64,000 nt of DNA from Bryoerythrophyllum caledonicum (taxonomy: Eukaryota; Streptophyta; Bryopsida; Pottiales; Pottiaceae): positions 17,984,990 through 18,048,989 of the forward strand of contig OZ020518.1 in the NCBI GenBank assembly GCA_963971425.1, given 5' to 3'. A program made the translations under genes and the position numbers. The notes beneath the pieces are model-generated. The model had not been told where the DNA came from and searched no databases. It saw nothing but the letters and a program-made list of their open reading frames with translations. Positions 34,335 through 45,231 of this stretch are shown here, one piece after another. Within the stretch, counting starts at the first letter, position 1. Each line of letters opens with the position of its first letter.

Positions 34335-35379
34335 ATGGAGCGTTATTCCAACACCCCATACTTTGATAGCCAATCGAAAGATTTAGTTGGTGAGGAGAAC
34401 TTTTTTGGGCTACATTCGTATAGTGCATTCCAACAATTTTCAGCACAAAATGGGGATGAAAGAAGAGAGGAGAGAGTTGAGGATAATGATGATGATGTGG
34501 TTATTGTGAATTCTTCAAAGAAGAGGGCGGCACCAAAGAAGAGGCGGCACCAAAGAAGAAGGCAACATCAACCACTATGAAAATTGAAGGCGAAGAAGAA
34601 GACGGAGGAGGTCGTACTTGGCTTGATTGAGAGGTTCACACGTTGATTGCGCTTCGGGGGGAGATGGAGCCTGAATTTGTCAGAAACAGCAAGAAACAAG
34701 GTATTTTTTTTACCATTATCTTTGCCTTGGCCACCATGCCCGACCCTCAGGCCCTCTTTCCCCTCATACCTCCCATACCTCCCATACCGGGGTATATGTT
34801 GTGGAAATTGACTTGTACTTTGACAAATGCTATGGGTTATTGTGCTGGAATTTTTTTCGCCCACATTTTTTGGCCAATTTTTGATGCTTTTTGGTGGTTT
34901 GGATGCTAGGAATTGATACATGGGTTAGGCTACATGCTAGATTACTTGCAATGCACCCAAAGTTCAATCGGACAAGTATGGCATGCAAGAAGAAATTCGT
35001 CGCCATTTTCAAGTCATACAAAGAAGACAAGATGGCAAATGGAATTTCACGGAACGACCCTTATGAGAGCAAATTCTTTGAAGCAATGGATGGATGGTGG
35101 CATCAAGCCGATCAAGTAAGAAAGCATGTTTCGGCCACAACAAATGACAGTGTCGAAATTCAAACCAACACTACATCGAATACGACCAACTCGCCGCACT
35201 CTACATCAAACACGACTCCACAACCATCAAAAGGTAAACAAAATTTCAATGATAGAGCAATTGATATTTTTGAGATAATGGCAGAAACTAGTTCCTCTTT
35301 ACTGAAAAATTTCGAGAGGATAAACGAATTGCTAGAAAGGGTAGACCATCAATTTGACCGTTTGATCAATAAATTGTAA
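34335..35379 (+). pseudogene. Harbinger Myb/trihelix-like DNA-binding gene, decayed
   Basis: The start ATG 34,335 opens an acidic/basic N-terminus (MERYSNTPYFDSQ...KKRAAPKKRR). The trihelix domain then begins (RTWLD, stop TGA, EVHTLIALRGEMEPEF) and is split by an intron-like segment of about 200 bp (donor GTATTT near 34,700, acceptor near 34,910). It resumes with TWVRLHARLLAMHPKFNRTS and CKKKFVAIFKSYKEDK. The C-terminal half (34,910-35,379) is open, with Thr/Asn/Ser repeats and an amphipathic helix. In PIF/Harbinger elements this partner protein helps the transposase enter the nucleus and bind DNA. The in-frame TGA and an early frame change disable this copy. Confidence 0.75.
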
Positions 35380-35389
35380 ACTTTTCCTC

Positions 35390-36836
35390 CTATTCAGAAT
35401 CAGAATCAGAATCATTGGGCCATTCCATGCTTGACTTCCGTTTCAAATTCTCTCGATAAAAATTCTTTGCCAATAATTCGTGCATTCTTGTTGCTTCGGT
35501 CAACATCTTCTTGATCTTCTCTTGTCTTTCTTTCTTCGTTTCTTCTTTTTCATGGTCATCTTCATCTTCATCTTCATCTTCCTTTCCTTCTTCTTCAACA
35601 TATATATTTTCTTCAACATTCATAGTTGATCCTTGTAATGCCCTCATCTCCTTCAATGATGCTTCAAGAATATTAAACATGTTACAATTTTGCATATCTC
35701 CTAGCCATTTATTTGCCTCATCCGACATCTCTATCTCTGCTTCTTTGGTTCAATCCATATCAAATTCATCATCCTCCAAAATGCATAAATTATGTAGACA
35801 AATACAAGCCGTGACAATGTCCGGTACATGACGTAGAGGCATGTCAATTCTCTTCAATAAAATGCGCCATCTACCCTTCAAGATCCCAAATGCCCTCTCC
35901 ACCGCCATACGTGTGTTAGATTGAATAAAATTCCAATGAGCCTTCTCTCTAGACATTCCTTCTTTTTCTCCTTTGAAAAGTGAATAAAACCAAGGCCTCA
36001 TAGGATAAGCCACATCTCCAATGAACTTGTAAGGGAAAAATGCCCCTTTCATTGTCCTCTTCCCTATTTCCGATTTCTGAAATAATGCCCAATCATATAT
36101 TCGGCTAGCTCATCCAAAATCATAATCCCAAAATTTACATTTGGCATCTACAACCCCTTGGAGAAGACATGAATAAAAGCCCTTTCAGCAATGATATGAT
36201 ATAGGATCATGTGAAGGTGCTACAATAGGAATATGACGACCGTCAATAGCTCCAAGTATAAACGGAATGCCATGCATTGCTTCAAATTCTGAAGCAATTT
36301 TTTTTCACTCTAGCCAAGGTTGGTTTCTGAATAACTAATGGCCTCAAATGAATCCTAATAGCCTCACAACACTCCCTTACAATTTCAGAAGCTGTACTCA
36401 CTCCAATTTTAAACAAGTCAGCTATCATAATCAAAGAATTGCCCGTTCCTAATCGTGAAATTGTTACCGCAACTCTTGTTTCCACAGAAATGCTATCTCT
36501 CATTTTTATATCTTCTTTCCTCAAAACAGGCCTTAATAAATCACATAAATACTTGAATGTAGAGATTCTTACCCTCATACGTTTCCGAAACTGGACCTTT
36601 GAAAACGATCCAAATAGTGTATGCTCCATAAAACCCCCATGCCTTTCAAATTGCCAACATGACCTTTGCGATACCACCCTCCGTTGTCCTCCAACAATAA
36701 AAACCGCCATCATCATCATTTGAACATTTTGTTCAAAAATTGCAAGCTTTTGCAATGCCAAAATGCCCACAATGGCATACTTCATAACCATGAAAACCGA
36801 AAGAAGAACAAAATTGCGTTCTCTTCTAGAATCCAT
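35390..36836 (-). pseudogene. PIF/Harbinger (HARBI1-like) transposase, decayed
   Basis: The frame runs from ATG 36,836 (MDSRRERNFVLLSVFMVMKY) through a helix-turn-helix region (ISRLGTGNSLIMIADLFKIG) to the DDE_Tnp_4 core: ILGAIDGRHIPI (first Asp), YDWALF (second Asp) and MAVERAFGILKGRWR (Glu), then PDIVTACICLHNLC. Breaks are an A-run indel near 36,297, two in-frame stops near 36,215 and 36,110, and a TGA where copy 2 has Trp (EFDMD-stop) near 35,750. The frame beyond it, 35,390-35,728, continues as an acidic coiled C-terminus. The catalytic residues remain. Its paralogue is at 51,348-52,547. Confidence 0.85.
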
Positions 36837-37082
36837 GGCTAAAGAAGGTGAGAGAGGAAAATTTCAGAAAATAAGTGCCTCCAAGAGGAAAAAATGGGCT
36901 TGGGAATTGCCAAATGATATGGGTCACAGCCCCTCAACTCGCCCCTTGGGGCTTCACACTAGAAGGACCCAAACTCCACCAATTCAATATTTTAATAATT
37001 TTTTACAACTCCAAAACTCGACCCCTCAGCATAGTTTGGTCTTCAATGGAGTTCGGCCCTTGGGCTTAGTGTGAAACGCCCC

Positions 37083-37730
37083 TTAGTCAAACGTTCAAAG
37101 CCTTCCATGGTCAGTGACTGCAGCAACAGTTGCCGACTTAGTCTAACTTGGCTGCTGTTTTTGTCGGTGAGATAGACACAACATGTGAGTGCATGAGTGA
37201 GTCCGCATTGGGAAGGTAATTTAGCGCATTCGAGGTCGCAGAAATTCACTGCTTTTGGCAACTTTTTGTGAGAGTTTGAGGTTCGAAGTACACTGATTTC
37301 GAGAGGGAACAATTCCCGAAGTGCCAGAGGTAGGACTAGAACAAGCCGTGTTGCCAATCAATAGTGAAGTGATCAACTCCATTAGTTGTTGCGACGCTAG
37401 TCATGGAGTTTGGTGCATAGAGTTCGAGGTTCGAAGTGCACTGATCAGAGAGGTCGAGTTCTTCCTAACCTGTCAAAGTTGGAAGAGCAGCTGCCAGCAA
37501 ATAGTACTGAAGTGAACTCCCACTGTAGGGTAACTATATTTGGTGACCGCTCTCAGCTTTGATTGTACAAGTGTTTCGTGGTAAATTAGCTACAGAGTGT
37601 TTTGTTCTCTGCAGTATTCACCACTCCAGTCGGCCATGTCAGGATGCCTAGTTTTTTTTCTTTCTCTGAGCTGTCTCACTAATTCTAGTATCGTTTCCCC
37701 TTGATCTGTGCAGGAAACAGATATCTCTCT
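37083..37730. other. Upstream region of the LRR gene
   Basis: It begins with the TTA duplication of the Harbinger insertion. The rest is noncoding; a duplicated phrase (GAGGTTCGAAGTACACTGAT and GAGGTTCGAAGTGCACTGAT) occurs at about 37,277 and 37,426. It probably contains the LRR promoter and 5' leader. Confidence 0.5.
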
Positions 37731-40700
37731 ATGGCAGCTTGCCTTAGCTTCTTAGGGTTGGTGATCATTGTGTTGTTCTCCTGGGTTGGCCATACAAACG
37801 CAGTCCCAAGTGCTCCTGAAGGTATGACGTCATAGTACTTTGAAGTTCAGTAATTGGTTATGACCACGTACTACTACACTGATAATTCATTGAAAGTGAT
37901 TCTTTTGTGTTGAAATTGTTTAACGGCAAACTGAGCGTTTTGAACCCTTGGTAAACCTAAAACTCAATTACCATCTTTCTAGTAGCGAATATAGTTACAA
38001 ACGGTAGAGTGTTATGTCTGTGTCCACACACGATGTCTGCATCCTTCTCCTTAAAATTTCAGTCTGTGTTCCATTGCTTCAAAGGTGTCATAAAATTGGG
38101 ATGATGATCCAGTTTGCTCGGGAGGGATGAGTGATGACCATTTTTCTTATCATGTGCGTGGTTTTCATGTGTTTTACTGACCAAGTGGCAATAATGAACT
38201 GCAGTTGCTGCGTTGACGGCAATAAAATCTGAATGGAGCGTGAATGCCACTTGGGACCCTGCGTTGAACCCTTGCAACTGGACCGGCATCAAATGCGACC
38301 CTCTCGGCACCCATGTTGTGTATTTGTAATACTCTCCACCTACAAATCTACATATCCACCTCAGAAAAAACAAAACAAAAAAAAAACACACTTGCAAATC
38401 CAGTTCTCTCTAAACTCACCCAAACCTTCAGTAACCCAACCGCAATAATACAGATAATAATACAGAGAATTGGCTGTTACAGTACCAATATTTTGATTTT
38501 ATAATACTTCTCTTTTCCTCATGACTCGTAATAGTTGTGCTCAGGAACCGATTTTTGTTTGTTTTGATCATTTCTTTCATCTTACAAACATGAGAAGAGA
38601 TTTGTTGATGTGTGTGTGTGTTGTTTCGCCAGGAACGTGACCATGTTGGGGGTGAAGGGGGACGTTCCGGACGCCATCCGGAGCCTGACTTTTCTGGAGC
38701 ATTTCGATGGGAGCAACTGGGATCCTGAAAAACTCGGCAGGTTTCCGGGCTGGAATGCCATCACCGGAGACTTGGCACCGTTTGCCACTTTGACCTCTCT
38801 CAAGTCCTTGTAAGTGTCCAACAATACTATTAAGATTTCACCTCTCTTCTCATCTCCACTATCAGTTCCATGTCCTAGTGTTGAGTTTAGAGATCACCAG
38901 TTCCAGTTTCTATTTCCGTTTTTCTTTTCTTTTCTCTTGCAGCAATGACGCTTCATGGAACCTTGGCAGCAAATTCTAGTGCTAATCTGAGTTTGGAGAT
39001 CAGCAATTCGTTTGTGAATTGATTCCAGTTTCTGTTTTTCTTTTGCAGCAATGTTTCATGGAATGTTGGCCTGCAGAAAGGTGTAGGAATACCTGGTGCT
39101 GTGTTGGGATTGACCAACCTCACAGAGCTGTAAGTTCACCTTTCAATTAAGCTTACAACAAAAATAATTTTACTTCCGACCTCTTCTAGATAGAATTCTG
39201 ATGGTTTTTTTTTGTTGTTTGTGGGAACCAGGAGAATTGAGAACTGCTACCTCACTGGGAGTTTATCACCACAAGTTGGCAACCTCAAGCAGCTCCAAAT
39301 TTTGTAAGCATGTGCATCAACTTATATGAAATTTCTCTCTGAAGGAGCTGGCCATGCTAATGGTGCAATTCTCTTTTTGGTGGCAGCTATGCAGGAAACA
39401 ACACAATGTCTGGAGGGCTTCCAAAAGAGCTTGGAACATTAACAAGTGTACGCGAGCTGTACGTATACATACTCTTTGGCTTATACAAATAATGGAAAAT
39501 TATATTGCCTGATCATATTATGATATCCTTAAGAGTTGCAAATACAGAGACAATTTTACTATTCAAGGAGAGCATCAAAGCTACTACTGTAGAGGTTGAT
39601 AATGCCTTCAGATAAATATTGTGTAATCTGAGAACAAAAAACACATCAAAGCTGCTACTGTCAAGGTTGATAATGCCTTCAATTGATTAATCTGAGAACC
39701 AAAAAACACACTTCGAACAAACTTGCAGCCACTTTGCGGTGATCATTAACTTGGATAATAATCTTTGGTGGCAGGACTTTATGGCTAAATTCCTGGAAAT
39801 CGGAAATACCAGCCGAATTTGGGAGCCTTGTCAATCTTGAGCACTTGTAAGTGTCATTGATTTCACGTCGTATGAGTTCTGCAATTGTAGAATGAGATGA
39901 TTTCTGTGCTGATATCAACATTTTTGTAGGAATTTGCGTGATTCCAAATTATGGGGAGGGCTTCCTTCAGAAATGGGAGCATTGACTCGCATGAAAAAAC
40001 TGTGAGCACATTGTGAATCCTCAAACTGCCATGATTTGTAATCTAGTTCTCATCAGAAAACATCAGGTAGATTTCTGTACTAGATAAAGGTAGATAACGT
40101 TAAATTTTTTGGCATTCAGAAGCTCTACAAACAATCTAAGGATGTTGAACATTGTTATCTAGCAAGGTTTTTAAACGCAGTGTTTATTATTATGATTCAA
40201 TGGAATTGACAATAGTTGGGTGGGTGACAGGTATCTGTTCAACAATTTGTTCACAGGTGGAATCCCAGCTTCTTGGCAAAGCATGAGTCAGCTAAGCGAG
40301 CTGTAAACACCTTTTCCCTACACATTTTTACTTCAACTTTTACTTGGTGTTTTAATTGGAACTTGGTTGTATATTGAAACTGCTGTTATTATGTGCTCAT
40401 TATATTTTGATGTGTTGCAGGAGACTGTCATTCAATTATCTCTCCGGTGAAATTCCTTCTTGGATTTGGGCTTACAATGTCACCAATTTGTAAGCTTGAT
40501 TCCTTACCTTTCCATGACGAAAGAGTTTAATAAGATATTGATAGCTTTGGTGGTGTTTCATCAAACTTTGGTATCGAGAAAATGTATGAAATTTTGGAGA
40601 TTGCCATCCACCAAAGTTTGTTCAATGCTGTCAAAGTTTGTGTTGTTCGCATGAATATCAGCCACCTTTCTCTCTCCTTTGAGATAACAATGATAGATTT

Positions 40701-42308
40701 CAATGTGACTTTACAAATACCTCTAATGCAGCATAATTTTATTGTCCAAACATAGTAAGTAGGCAGTTATCTAATGATATGTTTTTATCGTGTTGCAGAC
40801 AACTTCAGGACAACAGATTAACAGGACCTTTTGCTTCAAATCTCAGTGCTTCACTCAACAGATTGTGAGCTAACTTTCTGGAACCTTTTTCTCTTAATAA
40901 TAAGGTTTTAAGTTGTCGGTGTTGTGCACTTCTGACACCATTTTTTTTTTAATGTGTAGACAGGTGCAATGCAACTTTTTAACAGGATCGACTGTCCCTG
41001 TTATGCCACCAAGGTTTGACAACAAGTAGGTTCCAAATCTGAGACTCTTCTTCCTAGTTTAACCAAAAAAAAAATCAACACTTATTAGTTCATTGGCCAA
41101 TGCATTAGTGATGGGATGATGGTTTTTAAATGATTTGGTGACTTACGAACTAGTTCATGTGATGTGCAGGAGTTTCGATGTGGATGACAATTGCTTCACT
41201 GAGAAGAGCAAGAGGGTGGAGAACAAGTGCAACACGAAAACACTCTGTAATGTGTATCTTGGTTCAATTGCATATGGTGAGCACTTGCGTGTTAACACAA
41301 TACTTGTCAATTTGTGGTAGTATTTCAGAGGCTTTGGCACAACAACTATAGAGTTTTTAATAGAATTCCGTTGTGCCAAAGTTTGTGCTTTTAACGCGCC
41401 TAAAGTTCCCCATGTCTCCATTATTACTCTTTAAACCTTAATTTTTGATCAAACCTTATTGCACTTGTTGGATTCCTCAATTGTAGAGAGGATTTAACCC
41501 TCGAATTATGTGGTGTTTTTTCAGGAGCATGCCCACCTTGCCCAGCTAATCAAAATATGTACAATGCCACACTCTGCACTTGCAAACCATTTGGTAATTT
41601 CCCAACTTAGGGCTGCTTCACACTTGGTGGCCAAGTTGAGAGGCCGTCGATTTCCACCAATGAGATTGCTAGAATGGCCAAAGTCCGGACTTTGGGCCTT
41701 CACACTTGTGCCCAAACTCCAAAGGCCGTCGTCCTATATGGCAACACTTTTGGGTTGTTTTGGCGCCAAAGCAACGGCCTCTCGAGCAAAACTTGGGTCG
41801 CCCATTTTAGTCGACCCAAACTACAATCGAGAGTTTGTCGATTTTTTAATTAAAATAATCAAAAACTGACAAGATCTAGACCGTTGGATGAAAGAGACCG
41901 AATTTTTGGGCTGATTTTTTGGGGCTGATTTTTTTTAGCGTAATGATATGGGGTTTGGACTTTGGACTTGGCCTTTGGGGCTTCACACCACGACCGGCCA
42001 AACGTTCAATCTATATTATATAATGTATTTTTTTGGCAAAAAAGTTTGGCCTCTCGCCATAGTTTGGCCACTCATTTTGACGGTCGACCTCTCGACTTGG
42101 GCATAGTGTGAAGTAGCCCTTATCCCTCTTTTGAGCAAAACCAGATTTCCAAACCTCTGAACGCGTATTAATAATATGATTATGCGATGATGATGGCGAT
42201 GTTGTAGATCCGGAGGGGAAATCGAATGTTGGTGCGATTGTTGGGGGAGTGGTGGGTGGAGCTATGGCCTTGGTAGGGGCGGAGACGTCCCGGCCCCTGC
42301 CTGGGTAG
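37731..42308 (+). CDS. LRR receptor-like ectodomain protein, kinase lost
   Basis: Fifteen exons join in frame to 435 aa: 37731-37821, 38205-38325, 38633-38809, 39049-39129, 39232-39303, 39387-39458, 39775-39846, 39930-40001, 40231-40302, 40421-40489, 40799-40864, 40960-41025, 41170-41276, 41525-41593 and 42208-42308. A signal peptide (MAACLSFLGLVIIVLFSWVG) precedes an LRR N-cap (NPCNWTGIKC) and about nine plant LRRs (LTGSLSPQVGNLKQLQ, FTGGIPASWQ, LSGEIPSWIW). A Cys-rich C-cap (CPPCPANQNM, CTCKPF) leads into a Gly-rich membrane helix (VGAIVGGVVGGAMALVG). Exons 5-9 are each exactly 72 nt, one LRR per exon, all phase 2. Within the membrane segment the sequence enters a GC-rich inverted repeat and stops at TAG 42,306-42,308; no kinase follows. 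Extracellular perception is the family role, ligand unknown. It is likely a truncated receptor kinase, though a receptor-like protein remains possible. Confidence 0.8.
38875..39075. repeat. Tandem duplication of an acceptor site and exon start
   Basis: About 101 bp of intron 3 plus the first bases of exon 4 are duplicated. Both copies contain a CTTTTGCAG/TCTTGCAG acceptor followed by CAATG...TTCATGGAA. The upstream copy runs into TAG within about 12 codons, so using it would truncate the protein; the downstream copy is the coding one. Confidence 0.75.
39572..39710. repeat. ~70-bp tandem duplication in LRR intron 6
   Basis: Two copies of a segment containing CATCAAAGCTACTACTGT, GGTTGATAATGCCTTCA and AATCTGAGAAC lie head to tail. 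Confidence 0.85.
41610..42119. mobile_element. Harbinger-derived MITE in LRR intron 14
   Basis: It is 510 bp with termini GGGCTGCTTCACACTTGG and, inverted, GGGCTACTTCACACTATG, flanked by TTA (41,607-41,609 and 42,120-42,122). Both ends align to the ends of the element at 33,852-37,082: shared blocks include ATGGCAACACTTTT, TTTTGGCGCCAA, GACAAGATCT-like words and GGGGCTTCACAC. It is therefore a deletion derivative or close relative with no coding region. It sits 14 bp inside the donor of intron 14. Confidence 0.85.
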
Positions 42309-42333
42309 GGGCGGGGACGTCTCCGCCTCTACC
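42272..42333. repeat. GC-rich inverted repeat truncating the LRR gene
   Basis: The left arm (42,272-42,297: GGTAGGGGCGGAGACGTCCC plus GGCCCC) pairs with the right arm (42,308-42,333) with only about two mismatches across 26 bp, around a 10-bp loop. It starts inside the codons of the membrane helix and supplies the stop codon. It may be the end of an inserted element or a fold-back. Confidence 0.7.
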
Positions 42334-42649
42334 GAGGCAGGGGAGGGGACCTTTATTTGTTTGTTTGGGGGGAGGTGATGTCCCCACCTAACTCTAGAAG
42401 GAGGCGTTTGAGGCGCATTGTTGCTTGGCCGGGGCACTCCTCATCTCCATGGGGCGGGTGCAAAATTGAATATAGAGTGCTTTATTTTTGGTTCCGACAA
42501 GATCGCGTTGCATTTAAAATAACACGCAAATTATGTCTTTCTCTGGTTCTAGGAAGGAAGGCTAAATGGAAAGTACGACTATTGTCCTGTAACAGCATGC
42601 TCTCCAATAAGGAACACCTTTACTAGCTCCCTAAGGTGTTTAGTGGAAA

Positions 42650-43277
42650 ATAGCGCTTGAACCCAAGTCAAAGATTTTCACATATTGCCACACATTGTCG
42701 GGCAAGGTACCAATAACCAAAACGTCTTTCCATATAAAACTTAGAGATTTTAACTTTTTATACTTTTGATTTCTTCCACAACAATATGTGGTGTAGACCT
42801 TCATATTGACCGTTTGGATCATCAATCTAAAACATATCAAGTATCTAAAAACTAAAACGTTAATTGCCCATTTTTGAGCTTCCACTACTAGCATAGTTGA
42901 CTTGAATAAGCTACACCCTTTTTCTACCTCTAACAATTGGTGTATAAGCAACTAACATCATCCTAAACACAATAGTAATGGATTTAGACCTTATGTAATG
43001 CAAAAATTTGATACCATGTGAAGTCAAAGTCTGCTGATCCACCAGACGCAGGGAAGAAAATGAACCATTTGCTTGACTTCAAACACTATAATCTTTCAAT
43101 CCGTGCAGTCAAAGTTTATGAAATTTTGTGGGGACATCAAAAAAGAAGTATTTATTGAGATCCTATGGTTAGATGTAGAAATAAAAAGGTTTTGTCTCCC
43201 TTCTTAGGCATTATACTAAAACCGAGTTGTTTTGAAGTGTTTTTGGTGCAAAAATGCCTTGGTCCTTTAGGGGTTAA
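42650..43277 (-). repeat. TTAACCCCTAAAGG-family relative, copy C
   Basis: The right end is GGTCCTTTAGGGGTTAA. The interior matches other family members (ACAATATGTGGTGTAGACC, CAAAGTCTGCTGATCCACC, TCTTTCAATCCGTGCAGTCA). No matching left terminus was found. Confidence 0.6.
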
Positions 43278-44434
43278 AAATGTTTGGAGGTTTAAAAATT
43301 GGTCCATACCATTTTGTTCTATACAAAGGCACAAATCCTTATGAGGCTTAAGTACATCCATAATCACACCTCTATTATCAAGTAAAGTAGACATTACTAT
43401 TCTTATTTTTTTACTATGCATAATGTAGTACGAAAATGGGAAAATACATTACACGCTAAAAGATAGAGCATTGTAAGAAAAATATCTTTCGGTACCGCAA
43501 AAACAAAAAATAAACCTAGTCAATATTTATCGGGCTATTAGCAGTGCCACTCCCCACGGCTCGTTGTCGTGTGGCCCTATATGCATCGGGAGGTCTCCAT
43601 CCGAGCCCAACTGAAGTCTACGAGACGCCGATCGTGTTCTCCTCGCTGGTCCATCTTCATCCAACACGGCCCTTAGGATTTGGGATTGCATGAGGTGGTC
43701 GAGCGCTTGCCGTGTCCCTGGACTGTGCACATCAAGCAAGAAGTCGATTCCGTCATTTCGGAAAAATTCTTAGGCCCTATAACCGTGGATTAGGTGGCTT
43801 AAACATTGGGTAGGTCAAAATATTCTTAAATAATAGAAGGACTTCATGTGAGAAAAGGCTGCTAGTTAACATGAGGAAGGCCTATGACCGTGGTGATAAG
43901 GTTGTCCAATAATGAGAAGAAATGATTTCTATGGCTAAGAAGATAAGGGAGAAATATAGTTGAATGTGTGGAGATAGAGAGCGGACAGAAAGTTGATTGC
44001 GAGCACAGAACTCAGGTGGATAAAGGGAAATGACCGTGAGAAGGACTCTTATGGAGGGACAATGTCAAGTATAGATAAGGGCTCTCTATGGGGAAATGAT
44101 AAGGGGCACGGAGAGGTACAAGGTGATGGTGTAGGAGTTTGAAAGAGTGAGTTTATGGTAGAACTACGGTTTAGGGGAAGTATGAAGGAGATCGACTTAG
44201 GGCATCTGAGTGTTAGGATGTGACAGTGATGGTTGAGAGGTGCAGAGAGCCTCACACCGAAATCCAAATAACTCTACAAGTGTCGAACCTATGTGCACTA
44301 AACATCCATCTTCCTGTCATTTCCATGTGAAATAGAAGAAACCGTGCATAAATAAAATATTCAGGTGGCCCTTTTAGTCTCACCACAATTTTTATATTAA
44401 TAAAATAAAATAGACATCCGGATCAAAAGCATAT
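43278..44434. other. Intergenic, no recognised gene
   Basis: A minus-strand open stretch at 43,527-43,739 (HSPGTRQALDHLMQSQ...) is GC-richer than its surroundings and might be a transposon-gene remnant, but I cannot identify it. Confidence 0.35.
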
Positions 44435-45084
44435 TTAAGCACCGTAGTGTTTTAGAAGCAGAATCTGAAAGACTCGTTTTATCTCATTCCAAGTGAAACT
44501 AAGAGCGTGCCTGAAAACATCTAGGTCTTGGTCGAATCCACATACTACGGTAAAGATGTAGTAGAGGTGCTTGCAGTAGGTCCAAGCACTACGCTTACCT
44601 AGTCACTTCTTCGACATCTCCGTGAAGGATGGACAATCACATGATGGGAACTGACCAATCGTCAACATATACCGTGAAACCTTGAAAATGCTACTAGACT
44701 GTAAAGTAATTATGCAGCCAAGAACAGGAGGCGGTACCATAAGGATATCGCAGATCTTTGCAGCTACTGATAGTGCAAAGGCACAACTGTTGTGGTGTTT
44801 AGTAGTAGGAGCTTTAAGATTCCTGCGGATGGGCTTTCCGAATCTCGTAGTTGGGTGGTCCGAAGGATTGGGAGAAGGAGGGTAGTCCGCGAGGTCCACG
44901 GAATCGCCTTCGCCAAACAGCTTTTGGGAGACATCTTAACTCGCTCTGCAAGTCTAAGATTAGTGCCCATCTTCACCGGCCACACGTCTGAGAAAGGGGG
45001 TTTAGAAACGACCCATGGTCGTCGAGGACTGTGGACACAACGATGGATATCATCTCTACAGAAGAAGAACTGCATCTCCTCCAT
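44435..45084 (-). pseudogene. SWIM zinc-finger remnant of a MULE-type element
   Basis: The minus strand carries an upstream block (EEMQFFFCRDDIHRCV, VKMGTNLRLAERVKMSPKS) and, after a frame change, KICDILMVPPPVLGCIITLQ. It then reads RYMLTIGQFPSCDCPSF and, after another break, WTYCKHLYYIFTVVCGFDQD, ending at 44,435. The CDC...CKH pattern is a SWIM zinc finger (CxC-n-CxH), which in plants usually follows a MULE transposase. It lies just downstream of the MULE remnant on the same strand and probably belongs to it. At least three frame changes or stops disable it. Confidence 0.65.
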
Positions 45085-45231
45085 TCTGGTCTTCTTGTAA
45101 TTGTTTATGATTCAACTATAAGTTGGAGCAGCCGTAGGCCGCCCGCTCTACACAATCTTTGTAACACATCTCTTACTGCCATGCATGGCAAAGCAAGCTT
45201 TTCCTAAGGTCTTCGGAAGCCTTGCGATGTG

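Larger units (their letters stand above)
33852..37082. mobile_element. Complete PIF/Harbinger transposon (3.23 kb)
   Basis: The left end GGGGGGTTTCACACTAGG and the right end (reverse complement GGGGCGTTTCACACTAAG) form terminal inverted repeats, flanked by TTA on both sides (33,849-33,851 and 37,083-37,085), the PIF/Harbinger target duplication. Subterminal copies of GGGGCTTCACACTAG occur at both ends. It carries the two genes expected of the superfamily in convergent order: a Myb/trihelix-like gene (+) and a DDE transposase (-). Both are decayed, so it is now non-autonomous. The ends also match the MITE at 41,610-42,119. Confidence 0.9.

Noticed and set aside
35511..35831. Plus-strand Ser/Phe-rich frame
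   Set aside because: It is the antisense of the acidic Glu/Asp-rich C-terminus of the Harbinger transposase.
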